Assembly: GCA_000023725.1 (NCBI GenBank)
Contig: CP001673.1
Location: forward strand, 1,374,342 to 1,438,341
Length of the DNA: 64,000 bases
Source of the DNA: Flavobacteriaceae bacterium 3519-10
GTDB taxonomy: Bacteria; Bacteroidota; Bacteroidia; Flavobacteriales; Weeksellaceae
Reading direction: 5' to 3'
The notes beneath the pieces are model-generated. The model saw only the letters and a program-made list of their open reading frames with translations, had not been told where the DNA came from and did no database searches. Each line of letters opens with the position of its first letter. Within the stretch, counting starts at the first letter, position 1. Of the stretch, positions 8,166 through 16,122 are shown one piece after another. The translations under genes and the position numbers were made by a program.

Positions 8166-10727
8166 TTAAAACGGATAGCCAAATGCAAAGTTCAGGACCG
8201 GTTTCCAGGTTTCGCCAAGCACGAAACGGTCGCCAACGGGACGGTTCGGATCGTACACTTTATAAGCAGCGTCAAGCCTTAACGTGATGTAGGCAACATT
8301 GATCCTCACACCAAGTCCGGTGCCCACGCCCATCTGAGAAATAAATTTGCTGAACTTAAATTCGTCACCAAAACCTGTATCTTTTAAACCCCAGATATTT
8401 CCGGCATCTACGAAAGCGGCACCTTCAAACATCGGTGTGAACGGAACGCGATACTCAATATTGGTCGTAAGTTTTACGTTGTCCATTGCGTACGAACGTA
8501 TTTTCTCATCGAGCTGCGAATCCGCCGGGCCGAGACCGCCAAACACTCGCCACGCTCTGATATCATTCGATCCACCGTTAAAATAGGACCTTACAAACGG
8601 CATTGTGGAAGAATTACCGTACGGAATACCGATACCGACGAACTGACGCAGTGCCAAGGTATGTTTATCATTAAAAAAGGTGAAATACTTCCTCACATCG
8701 AAATCGAATTTCACAAACTGCGAATATGGAATACTGAAGATTGTTTTGGAATCACCTGTGATCACGCCGTCTTCACGGGTGCGGTTATTGAACATGCTGA
8801 ACACATTTCCTGCAAGCTCCACTTTCGCATTCACGTAGAATGGGTTTGGCCTGTCTTTTTTACCGATTTCGTTGTAAATAAAGTTATAGATCACCGACGA
8901 AATAAGTACGTCCTGCGTTTGACGGTCTTTGTTGATCAGCGATTGGCGGAATTCATTATAAAGTGAAAGCCGGTCGCCCGAAAGCGCATTCTGGTAAGCA
9001 GTGTCGTTGAGGATAATTGATGCAAATTCATCAGACGTAATGCGTCCGTTTTCAAGGTCGGCGACGAGCGCAGGCGAATAATCGCTGAAGACGGCATCGC
9101 GCACCTGCTCATCAATCGGAAAAAAATCATAATAACGCTCTTTATTCCTCGTCAAACTCAGCTGGGTGTTGAAAAGCGACAGGCGATGAGTCACCACATC
9201 ATTCACGTTCGCGTAATAATTGAGGCCGGCATTAAATCCGATTCGCCCAAGGCCGATATTATCCTGAATGGACGTACCCAAAACGATTGAAGTTGTGGGG
9301 GAGAACCTTTTGGGAATCAGCTTCCAGGTTTTAAAAGGCAGCAGCAACCGCGGAAAATTAAGCGCGGCCTGGGCGGAGATTTCGTACGCAAGAACCCTTT
9401 TATCGGAACTCTGCGAATTAACCACGGATCCGAAAATCCCTGAAACGCTTGTCGTTAAGTTTTCTGCGCCTCCGAAAACATTCCGCGTTGTGAGGTCCAC
9501 GGAAGGCGAAACACCGAAATTAAGGATCTGTGAGTAGTTAATGTCGGTTGCAATTCTAAGATCATATTTTGGGAGCGGCGCAAGGTAATAGCTTATGTCG
9601 AGAATACTGTCGTTTTCTTTGCGCAGAATTTCATCATATTTCAGAACGCTGAAATTGTTGGTTGAGGCAAAATTCCTTTTGGTAATATCAAGATTTCGCT
9701 GTTGGTACCGGTCGCCTTTTTTAAGAATAATAGGTCGCCACAGTGCCATCGTTTTGTACTGGTCATCGAGTTTATAAAAATTAATTCCCAGCAGCGAATC
9801 TTTTACGGTATCCACGGTGTCTGCGAGTTTTTCGAGGTAGTGCACCTTGATGTCGCCGATTGTGGTTACTTTATAATGAGAATCCAGAGAGTCTTTGTGG
9901 ATATCCATCGTTAAAGGAACTTCCTTGCGGCTTTGGAGCGTGTCTGCTGTGAAATAAATTTCTTCGTTGGAGTTATTGAACCTGTAATAACCGCGGTCTT
10001 TCATCAGATCGTTGATCCGCTTCACCTCTTTTTCCAAAACGCTTTGGTCAAGAATTTCTTTGCCCTGTACTAGACTTTTAGAAAGATCTTCCTCGTAAAT
10101 GCTTCGCACTGCAGGATCCGGAATATTGTAGTAATAATCGCTGATTTTGGTAGGATCACGGTGCGTAATTAGATAATTCACTTCGGCTTTTTTGGCCGCT
10201 GAATCGAGGTCATGACTAAATTTTACGTCAGCATCCCAATAGCCGCGATAAACAAAATATTTCCTGATGGAATTGGCACTGGTCTCGGTTTTTCCCTGGT
10301 CTAAAATCACAGGTGGCTGGCCGATATTATGCATGAATCTTTCGTAAAAAAGGCTTTTGCCTACATATTCGGGATGTTTATACTTAATAAATAACGAATC
10401 GCGAAGTTTCTGATCACGCATCTCCGAAGGATAGGTGAGATATTCATTAAGAATTGAATCGTATTTCGGATTGGTGGCGTTATACATCCACAAACCTACC
10501 GGAAATAAAAATAGCTGTTTTTTGTTCGGCTTCTGGCTTACATAATTTGGTACATCATCATCCAGCAGTTTTCCGTCTTCATATCTGAATGTGTTTTTTG
10601 TAAGCAGATATTCGCCGTCAGGAACTTTTTTTGTGGTACTGCAGGCGTACAGGACGAGAGCAGTAATTGCCAGTGCGAAAAATATATGATACTTTTGAAA
10701 ATATTTTGATAAATGCTTACCGCTCAT
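8166..10727 (-). CDS. BamA/TamA-family outer membrane protein with lipoprotein signal
   Basis: This 853-residue protein has an N-terminal hydrophobic segment ending in LVLYAC, a lipobox with Cys29, followed by CSTTKKVPDGEYLL. The first half resembles POTRA-like modules. The C-terminal half, from about residue 390, has alternating beta strands and the FNGGSNDIRAWRVFGGLGP string of Omp85 barrels, and the protein ends in FAFGYPF with terminal phenylalanine. Family members insert or translocate outer membrane proteins; whether this one does is not known. Its first 15 bases overlap the start of a divergent methyltransferase gene, and its likely promoter lies inside that gene. Confidence 0.85.
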   Translation of the reverse strand: MSGKHLSKYFQKYHIFFALAITALVLYACSTTKKVPDGEYLLTKNTFRYEDGKLLDDDVPNYVSQKPNKKQLFLFPVGLWMYNATNPKYDSILNEYLTYPSEMRDQKLRDSLFIKYKHPEYVGKSLFYERFMHNIGQPPVILDQGKTETSANSIRKYFVYRGYWDADVKFSHDLDSAAKKAEVNYLITHRDPTKISDYYYNIPDPAVRSIYEEDLSKSLVQGKEILDQSVLEKEVKRINDLMKDRGYYRFNNSNEEIYFTADTLQSRKEVPLTMDIHKDSLDSHYKVTTIGDIKVHYLEKLADTVDTVKDSLLGINFYKLDDQYKTMALWRPIILKKGDRYQQRNLDITKRNFASTNNFSVLKYDEILRKENDSILDISYYLAPLPKYDLRIATDINYSQILNFGVSPSVDLTTRNVFGGAENLTTSVSGIFGSVVNSQSSDKRVLAYEISAQAALNFPRLLLPFKTWKLIPKRFSPTTSIVLGTSIQDNIGLGRIGFNAGLNYYANVNDVVTHRLSLFNTQLSLTRNKERYYDFFPIDEQVRDAVFSDYSPALVADLENGRITSDEFASIILNDTAYQNALSGDRLSLYNEFRQSLINKDRQTQDVLISSVIYNFIYNEIGKKDRPNPFYVNAKVELAGNVFSMFNNRTREDGVITGDSKTIFSIPYSQFVKFDFDVRKYFTFFNDKHTLALRQFVGIGIPYGNSSTMPFVRSYFNGGSNDIRAWRVFGGLGPADSQLDEKIRSYAMDNVKLTTNIEYRVPFTPMFEGAAFVDAGNIWGLKDTGFGDEFKFSKFISQMGVGTGLGVRINVAYITLRLDAAYKVYDPNRPVGDRFVLGETWKPVLNFAFGYPF
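10690..10697 (+). promoter_or_regulatory. trmH-family gene promoter -7 box, inside the bamA-like CDS
   Basis: TACTTTTG matches TAnnTTTG exactly. A TTG at 10667-10669 gives a 20-base spacer, as expected for a -33/-7 pair. The ATG is 15 bases downstream. The whole element lies inside the 5' coding region of the opposing gene. Confidence 0.6.
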
Positions 10728-11441
10728 AAAATAAAGATTTTACAGTCTCTCGACAAAAAAAAGTTCAGACAAAAATACAATTTGTTTTTGGTTGAAGGTA
10801 ACAAAACAATTAAAGAAATACCCGCTTCCCGCTACGTCATCAACGAAGTGTTTTCGGTGAATCCCGCTGAATTGAAGCTTAAAAATGTTGAAGCGCAGGC
10901 AGTTTCTGAAAGTGAACTCCGACGCATAAGTTTTCTGCAAAACCCAAAGGATTCGGTGGCCGTGTGCCAACTGCTTCCTACTGAGATTTTGCCGGAGCCT
11001 CCAGTGCAGCTCATTTTAGACGGTATTCAGGATCCGGGAAATCTTGGCACCATCATCAGGCTCGCAGATTGGTTCGGTATCGGGCAGATTATCTGCAGCG
11101 AAGATACCGTAGACATTTACAACCCAAAGGTCATTCAGGCAAGCATGGGTTCATTTCTACGCGTGAACGTTTTTTATGCAGACATTAAAGAATACCTGAC
11201 GGATTCTCCCATTGCCACGATAGGTACCGATATGGAGGGTGAAAACCTTTATAATTTCAAATTTCCAGAGAGATTTAATTTGGTCTTCGGTAACGAAGGA
11301 AATGGTATCCGGCCTGAGATCGACAACCTTCTCACCGATAAAATTACGATTCCGCGTTTTGGAAAATCAAAATCCACTGAAAGTTTAAATGTGTCCATGG
11401 CTACAGGAATTATTCTGGGACAGATATTTTCAGGGCAATAA
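10713..11441 (+). CDS. TrmH/SpoU-family RNA 2'-O-ribose methyltransferase
   Basis: This 242-residue SPOUT methyltransferase has an N-terminal substrate-binding domain (residues 1-90), then the three SpoU motifs: DPGNLGTIIR at 107-116 with Asn110, FGNEGNGI at 192-199 and ESLNVSMATG at 223-232. These form the trefoil-knot S-adenosylmethionine site. It should methylate a ribose in rRNA or tRNA, but the exact nucleotide cannot be read from sequence. Its start codon overlaps the first 15 bases of the divergent BamA/TamA-like gene. An intrinsic terminator follows. Confidence 0.9.
   Translation: MLTAHKIKILQSLDKKKFRQKYNLFLVEGNKTIKEIPASRYVINEVFSVNPAELKLKNVEAQAVSESELRRISFLQNPKDSVAVCQLLPTEILPEPPVQLILDGIQDPGNLGTIIRLADWFGIGQIICSEDTVDIYNPKVIQASMGSFLRVNVFYADIKEYLTDSPIATIGTDMEGENLYNFKFPERFNLVFGNEGNGIRPEIDNLLTDKITIPRFGKSKSTESLNVSMATGIILGQIFSGQ
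10770..10777 (-). promoter_or_regulatory. bamA-like gene promoter -7 box, inside the trmH-family CDS
   Basis: On the minus strand this reads TATTTTTG, an exact TAnnTTTG match, 42 bases upstream of the start of the BamA/TamA-like gene and inside the methyltransferase coding sequence. Confidence 0.5.
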
Positions 11442-11443
11442 AA

Positions 11444-11470
11444 AAAACCGCTTTACGCGGTTTTAATTTT
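11444..11470. terminator. Bidirectional terminator
   Basis: The stem AAAACCGC / GCGGTTTT with a five-base loop has A and T tracts on both sides. It lies between the converging methyltransferase gene (stop 11441) and the minus-strand gene ending at 11472. Confidence 0.75.
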
Positions 11471-11471
11471 T

Positions 11472-11969
11472 TCAGATCAGATGCTCCATACTTGAAGTGG
11501 TTTTGTTACGCTGGTAATTTTCCAGTCTTTCGCGAACCATCTTCAAAACTGCCGGTGCAACATATATCAGTGCGAGACCGATTGCTTTCTTTTTCCAGCT
11601 TGTATTATTAAGATTTTTGCGTGCATAATTTCCGATATAACTTACGGCACCCAATTTCAGGGCATTTTCAGCCATCGCAACTGTACCGGGATTAGCGGCA
11701 ATACTTCGCACGGTATTTTTATTAAGAACAGAATCTTTGACGTTTTCAGCAAATTCTTTAAAAATTCCACTGCCATCGAACTTCAGTTCGGTACCTCCAC
11801 CGGGTTTCACTTCCTCTTTTAGAAATTTATCTGTAAAACCGTTTGTAAAAGCACTGAGGCTCTGCTTGGTATTGTCGAAAGTAAGAAGATCTTCCATCTC
11901 CGAAACATCTTTCTTCAGTATAGCTTTCTTGCGTTTAAGTTCTTCCAAACTGTTGTATTTAGTTTCCAT
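11472..11969 (-). CDS. Conserved-looking hypothetical protein, last gene of the YtxH/holin-like trio
   Basis: I do not recognise a named family for this 165-residue protein. An N-terminal coiled-coil-like stretch (EELKRKKAILKKDVSEMEDL) is followed by a small-residue-rich region and one hydrophobic segment, KAIGLALIYVAPAVLKMV, near residues 127-144, then a basic tail. It starts 3 bases after the stop of the holin-like gene, so the two are almost surely translated from one message. A role with its two partners in envelope maintenance or stress is inference from context only. Confidence 0.7.
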   Translation of the reverse strand: METKYNSLEELKRKKAILKKDVSEMEDLLTFDNTKQSLSAFTNGFTDKFLKEEVKPGGGTELKFDGSGIFKEFAENVKDSVLNKNTVRSIAANPGTVAMAENALKLGAVSYIGNYARKNLNNTSWKKKAIGLALIYVAPAVLKMVRERLENYQRNKTTSSMEHLI

Positions 11970-11972
11970 AAT

Positions 11973-12281
11973 TTAACTGTTTAGTGAGTTGATGATTTTG
12001 TTTGCCACCATGTTCTTGATCGATTTGCGGGCAGCGAACACAATAACGATGATGAGCAGATAAAATCCAGCCATAATCAGCAGTCCGTATCCATAATTCC
12101 CGATCCATGATCCGATGAGCAAACCAAGCCCAACATTAAGCAGAATCAGAAAAAACAGGCCCGCTACTGCAGCAAGAGCGAAATAGGTAAAAGTTCCTGC
12201 ACTCACCGAGGATTTTTCGGTAGCCTCCATTTTGAGAAGATCAAGTCTTTTGGAAGCGTAGTCTTTTAGGAGGTCCAGCAT
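11973..12281 (-). CDS. Phage_holin_3_6-like small membrane protein
   Basis: This 102-residue protein has a short basic N-terminus (KDYASKRLDLLKMEATEK) and two transmembrane segments at about 31-54 and 60-84, followed by a basic amphipathic end. That layout fits the Actinobacterial Holin-X / Phage_holin_3_6 superfamily. Despite the name, members are usually chromosomal envelope proteins, and no phage gene is near. It lies between a YtxH protein and an unknown protein on the same strand. Confidence 0.75.
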   Translation of the reverse strand: MLDLLKDYASKRLDLLKMEATEKSSVSAGTFTYFALAAVAGLFFLILLNVGLGLLIGSWIGNYGYGLLIMAGFYLLIIVIVFAARKSIKNMVANKIINSLNS

Positions 12282-12364
12282 AGCATTTTTGTTTAAAGTT
12301 ACAAAAAAGGAACTTCAAAAATTTAAAGTTCCTGTTAATTTAAATCAAGAAAACATATGTGAAA

Positions 12365-12748
12365 TTAAGATTTCATGCCGTCCAGTTCAGTCTCTACGTC
12401 TTTTACAACTTCGGTAGTTGTTGCAATTGCCTGATCTTTGTATTTGTCGTAACCTTCTTTTACTGAAGATACCACTTTATCAGCCGTTTCTTTAACGGTT
12501 GTAGAAATATTACCGTACTGATCGCGAACTTTGCCTGAAACATCCTGAAACTGCTCTTTTGCTTTTTCAGAAACTCTTCCGTACTGGTCAACAGCTACGT
12601 CTTTCAGCTCGTTAGCTTTTTCCTTAACTTTTCTTCTGGTTTCAGATCCTTCTTCAGGGGCATAAAGCATTCCTAAAACTACGCCTGCTGCTGCACCTGC
12701 AAGTAAACCTGCCAAAACTCCTGCTGAATTATTACGATTTTTAGACAT
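12365..12748 (-). CDS. YtxH domain-containing protein
   Basis: The 127-residue protein begins with a glycine/alanine-rich membrane segment, AGVLAGLLAGAAAGVVLGML, then YAPEEGSETRRKVKEKA, the characteristic YtxH junction. The rest is a long amphipathic helix rich in Lys, Glu and Val with 11-residue-like periodicity (residues about 40-120), similar to stress-induced LEA-like or apolipoprotein-like helices. It heads a three-gene minus-strand group. The family is often linked to general stress, but nothing here proves that. Confidence 0.85.
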   Translation of the reverse strand: MSKNRNNSAGVLAGLLAGAAAGVVLGMLYAPEEGSETRRKVKEKANELKDVAVDQYGRVSEKAKEQFQDVSGKVRDQYGNISTTVKETADKVVSSVKEGYDKYKDQAIATTTEVVKDVETELDGMKS

Positions 12749-12849
12749 TTTGATAATTTTTTAATAGTTAATAATTAATGTTTGATTTGTATTTGCAAAT
12801 CAGTTTGCAATTTACATACCATTTAAAAATTGGCAGTTCTTAAATTTTG

Positions 12850-13524
12850 TTAAAATTGCTTGATATAGGTCAACATCAGGTCGATTGTCTCTCTCTTGGT
12901 CAAATTTGAGTTATCGATCAAAATGGCATCATCTGCTTTTTTTAATGGCGCAATGTCTCTTTCGCTATCAATTCTGTCACGTGTCACAAGATTAGTCTTC
13001 ACTTCCTCCTCAGTAATTTCAATTCCCATTTTCTGAAGTTCGAGAAAGCGTCTTTTGGTGCGCTCTTCAACACTGGCTGTAAGAAAAAATTTGTAGTCCG
13101 CATTTGGCAGTACGACCGTGCCTATATCTCGACCATCTAAAATTACACCGCCCTCAGCCGCGATCGAACGCTGGGTTCCCATTAAAAAATCGCGGATTTC
13201 TCTCTGACACGCAATAAAGCTTACGTGAGCTGAAATATCTTTCCCGCGGATCTGCTGCGAAATATTCTGGCCATCAAGAAACGGTTCCAGTTCACCATCC
13301 ACATTTCTAAACTCTAGCGTGATGCTATTTAGTTTTGAAAGCAGCTGCGGAAGATCAATATTTCCCGCCGAATCCAGACAGTGGTTTATCGCATAATAGG
13401 TAACGCCCCTGTACAGCGCGCCGGTATCCATATGAACCAAACCGAGGTTTTTCGCGATAATTTTGGAAATTGAGCTTTTTCCGGTAGAGGAGTAGCCATC
13501 GATGGCTATAACAGGTTTTCTCAT
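12850..13524 (-). CDS. cmk: Cytidylate kinase
   Basis: This 224-residue nucleoside monophosphate kinase phosphorylates CMP and dCMP. The P-loop is GYSSTGKSS at residues 9-17. DTGALYRG near 33-40 is the substrate-side motif and DGRDIGTVVLP near 128-138 is the conserved CMP-binding loop. The LID arginines are in RTKRRFLELQ. The gene lies 69 bases downstream of porQ on the same strand. No terminator is evident after it. Confidence 0.93.
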   Translation of the reverse strand: MRKPVIAIDGYSSTGKSSISKIIAKNLGLVHMDTGALYRGVTYYAINHCLDSAGNIDLPQLLSKLNSITLEFRNVDGELEPFLDGQNISQQIRGKDISAHVSFIACQREIRDFLMGTQRSIAAEGGVILDGRDIGTVVLPNADYKFFLTASVEERTKRRFLELQKMGIEITEEEVKTNLVTRDRIDSERDIAPLKKADDAILIDNSNLTKRETIDLMLTYIKQF

Positions 13525-13593
13525 AACGCAAATTTCATCTTTTTTTTTGATTTGCGAAACCAGTAAATACAGCTTTGATCTTTCCTGCAGAAA

Positions 13594-14592
13594 TTAACGG
13601 CGGTTGCCCCCAACTTCAATCAGATCCAGCGTAAGACCGAACATATTTACATTTGAGGAATTGTGGTAGCGCACATGGGCATAATCAAACCTGAAAGAAG
13701 AGATCTTAATCCCAAATCCCGCCGTTAGTCCGGTAAAACTCCGTTGGTCGAGTACCGCGAGTTCGTTTCCGCGTTTAATGTTGTAACCGAAACGGATATT
13801 GAAGGCCTGTTGCGGAAACAGTTCGGCTCCTAAAGAAAAATGATCTGCTATTTTGCGTTGCCAGCGGATGGGCTGCCCGTTATTGTTGTAGTCCTGCGAG
13901 ATATTGAGCTTCTGCAGGTCATGCGCTGTGATGGTAAAAGCCAGCGGAAATTCGTCTAAAATCTTTGTATATCCCAAATCTACGCGGAAAGCCACATTCT
14001 CGCGCATACCGTTATAGGTTTTAAATTGGTAACCGAAATTGCGGAAAACCAGCGCGACCGTTTCATTGCTTTGGCGGTTGTGATAAGTGATTCCTGCGCT
14101 TCCAACAACAGCCATCGACGTATAAGTGTCAATTTTCGAAGTCACAAAATTGGCGCTGCCACCGATTGTCCAGTCTTCATCAAACTGATAGGCATAACCT
14201 AAACCTACTGTTGCGTCCATTGCGCCGAATTCACCGTCGATGTTTGCACTTTCGTCCGTGCGTGGCATTCTTCCGTAATCCATGTACCGGGCATTGAACG
14301 AAATCAGATGGGCTTCCTGCAGATCGCGGACGTAACTGATGGTGCCATACTTTGAGTCTGCCAGATATGAGGAGTAATTCACCGCAATCATTTCATCCTG
14401 TTCAATATTCATCAAAGCAGGGTTTACGCCGGCAAAACTTACATCATAATCTCTTACGGAAACCGCGTCACCACCCATTGCAGCCTGCCTGGCAGACACC
14501 GGAATATTCAGAAAAGGATACACGAGCGTACCTTCCTGAGCACAAAAAAGAGCGGAGCATAAAAGCGCGGAATGGGCAAGGATTTTTTTCAA
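13594..14592 (-). CDS. porQ: Type IX secretion system protein PorQ
   Basis: This 332-residue outer membrane beta-barrel protein has a signal peptide (residues 1-18, ending LFCAQ) and the opening PFLNIPVSARQAAMGGDAVS, typical of the PorV/PorQ-like barrel family. The family is related to FadL and takes part in T9SS cargo handling at the surface. The start codon is TTG: no in-frame ATG gives a signal peptide, and a -7 box lies just upstream at 14610-14617. cmk follows on the same strand. A T9SS-sorted cargo gene lies about 1.5 kb away. Confidence 0.82.
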   Translation of the reverse strand: MKKILAHSALLCSALFCAQEGTLVYPFLNIPVSARQAAMGGDAVSVRDYDVSFAGVNPALMNIEQDEMIAVNYSSYLADSKYGTISYVRDLQEAHLISFNARYMDYGRMPRTDESANIDGEFGAMDATVGLGYAYQFDEDWTIGGSANFVTSKIDTYTSMAVVGSAGITYHNRQSNETVALVFRNFGYQFKTYNGMRENVAFRVDLGYTKILDEFPLAFTITAHDLQKLNISQDYNNNGQPIRWQRKIADHFSLGAELFPQQAFNIRFGYNIKRGNELAVLDQRSFTGLTAGFGIKISSFRFDYAHVRYHNSSNVNMFGLTLDLIEVGGNRR

Positions 14593-14609
14593 GCTGATAT
14601 TTGTGTTTG

Positions 14610-14617
14610 CAAAAGTA
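14610..14617 (-). promoter_or_regulatory. porQ promoter -7 box
   Basis: TACTTTTG on the minus strand matches TAnnTTTG exactly, 17 bases before the TTG start. The 5' leader would be only about a dozen bases. Confidence 0.5.
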
Positions 14618-14689
14618 ATTTTTTTTAAAAATTCCGATGAAAATTTCGGCCTAAATTTAAATCTATTAACGGAATTATTCGCGTTTCCT

Positions 14690-14697
14690 TATATTTG
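14690..14697 (+). promoter_or_regulatory. pyrH promoter -7 box
   Basis: TATATTTG is an exact TAnnTTTG match, 31 bases before the pyrH ATG. It probably serves pyrH and frr. Confidence 0.55.
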
Positions 14698-14728
14698 CAG
14701 GGCAAAAATGCAGAATTAAAAACAACTA

Positions 14729-15439
14729 ATGAAATATCAAAGGATTCTTCTGAAACTAAGCGGCGAAGCATTGATGGGCGACCGCCCGTACGGAATAGAT
14801 AATGAGCGCCTCAAAGAGTACGCCGCCGAAATAAAAAAGGTGGTGGATCTTGGCTGCCAGGTAGCGATCGTAATCGGTGGTGGAAATATCTTCCGCGGAC
14901 TTGCCGGCGCTGCAAAAGGCATGGACCGCGTTCAGGGGGATTATATGGGGATGCTCGCGACAGTAATCAACGGGATGGCCCTGCAGGGCGCACTGGAAGA
15001 TGCAGGAATACATACACGTCTGCAGTCGGCAATTGAAATGGATAAAGTGGCAGAGCCATTCATCAAAAGAAAAGCGACGCGCCATCTTGAGAAAGGCCGC
15101 GTAGTAATTTTCGGCGCCGGAACCGGAAATCCGTACTTTACGACAGATACAGCAGCAACGCTAAGAGCGATCGAAATCGGTGCAGATGTAATTCTGAAAG
15201 GAACAAGAGTGGACGGCATCTACGATTCTGATCCCGAGAAAAACACCAACGCTGTTAAATTTAATTCATTAACTTTCGACGAAGTTTATGCGAAAGACCT
15301 CAAAGTGATGGATATGACCGCGTTTACGCTAAGCCACGAGAATAAACTGCCGATCATTGTTTTCGATATGAATAAGGAAGGGAATCTTGTAAAGATTGTT
15401 GAGGGCGAAGAAATAGGAACACTTGTTTCATTAAAATAA
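14729..15439 (+). CDS. pyrH: UMP kinase
   Basis: This 236-residue amino-acid-kinase-fold enzyme phosphorylates UMP to UDP and is normally essential. [10 protein letters not shown] near residues 9-18 and [10 protein letters not shown] near 48-57 form the phosphate-binding loops. [13 protein letters not shown] near 130-142 is the hallmark UMP-binding motif. Bacterial UMP kinases are hexameric and allosterically controlled by GTP and UTP. frr follows after 62 bases, the usual pyrH-frr order that links pyrimidine supply to translation genes. Confidence 0.95.
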   Translation: MKYQRILLKLSGEALMGDRPYGIDNERLKEYAAEIKKVVDLGCQVAIVIGGGNIFRGLAGAAKGMDRVQGDYMGMLATVINGMALQGALEDAGIHTRLQSAIEMDKVAEPFIKRKATRHLEKGRVVIFGAGTGNPYFTTDTAATLRAIEIGADVILKGTRVDGIYDSDPEKNTNAVKFNSLTFDEVYAKDLKVMDMTAFTLSHENKLPIIVFDMNKEGNLVKIVEGEEIGTLVSLK

Positions 15440-15501
15440 ACCCATACCGAAGTTTTCTTATCTTAAAAATAAATCTTTAACTACAAACCGACTACAATAT
15501 T

Positions 15502-16056
15502 ATGGAAGAGATAGACCTAATTATTGATATGACGAAGCAGGAAATGGATGCTGCACTCAAACATTTAGAGCATGCTTTTCAGAAAATCCGCGCCGGAAGG
15601 GCCTCTACCACAATGGTTCAGGACGTGATGGTAGAATATTACGGTGCTCCTACGCCGCTTAATCAGGTGGCGAACGTGATGGTTCCGGACGCGATGACGA
15701 TCTCCATTCAGCCATGGGACAGAACCGCGATTGGCGCAATTGAAAAAGCGATCATTAATTCGAATCTTGGTTTTGCGCCCATGAATAACGGTGAAAATAT
15801 CATCCTTAATGTGCCGCCATTAACCGAGGAAAGAAGACGCGATCTTGCGAAACAGGCAAAAGGCGAAGCAGAAGCTACCAAGGTCACCGTGAGAAACGCG
15901 CGACAGGACGGTATGAAAGAATTAAAAAAACTCGATGGCGTTTCCGAAGATTTAGTAAAAGGCGGTGAAGCCACCGTACAGGAGCTCACTGATAAATATG
16001 TGAAACTTTGCGATGATCAGCTTAAAACAAAAGAAGCCGACATTATGCGGGTATAA
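15502..16056 (+). CDS. frr: Ribosome recycling factor
   Basis: The 184-residue factor works with EF-G to split the post-termination ribosome. The three-helix bundle begins near MDAALKHLEHAFQKIRAGRAS. The conserved YYGAPTPLNQVANVMVPD near residues 46-63 and PPLTEERRRDLAKQAKGEAE near 105-124 are both present. The length is standard. It is downstream of pyrH on the same strand and closed by a strong terminator. Confidence 0.95.
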   Translation: MEEIDLIIDMTKQEMDAALKHLEHAFQKIRAGRASTTMVQDVMVEYYGAPTPLNQVANVMVPDAMTISIQPWDRTAIGAIEKAIINSNLGFAPMNNGENIILNVPPLTEERRRDLAKQAKGEAEATKVTVRNARQDGMKELKKLDGVSEDLVKGGEATVQELTDKYVKLCDDQLKTKEADIMRV

Positions 16057-16080
16057 CTCGTTTCACATGCAAACAATAAA

Positions 16081-16108
16081 AAAAGCCCTGAATTTCAGGG
16101 CTTTTTTT
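16081..16108. terminator. Bidirectional terminator after frr
   Basis: AAAAGCCCTG / CAGGGCTTTT with a five-base loop has A and T runs on the two sides. It separates converging frr (stop 16056) and the T9SS cargo gene (stop 16123). Confidence 0.85.
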
Positions 16109-16122
16109 ATAATTATGATTTG

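Noticed and set aside
11973-12281. Prophage remnant suggested by a holin-like gene
   Set aside because: No integrase, lysin, capsid or attachment repeats are nearby, and this holin superfamily is common in bacterial chromosomes.
12790-12812. Palindrome ATTTGCAAAT upstream of the YtxH gene as an operator
   Set aside because: It is a short AT-rich palindrome in an AT-rich gap with no second copy or fixed relation to a promoter box.
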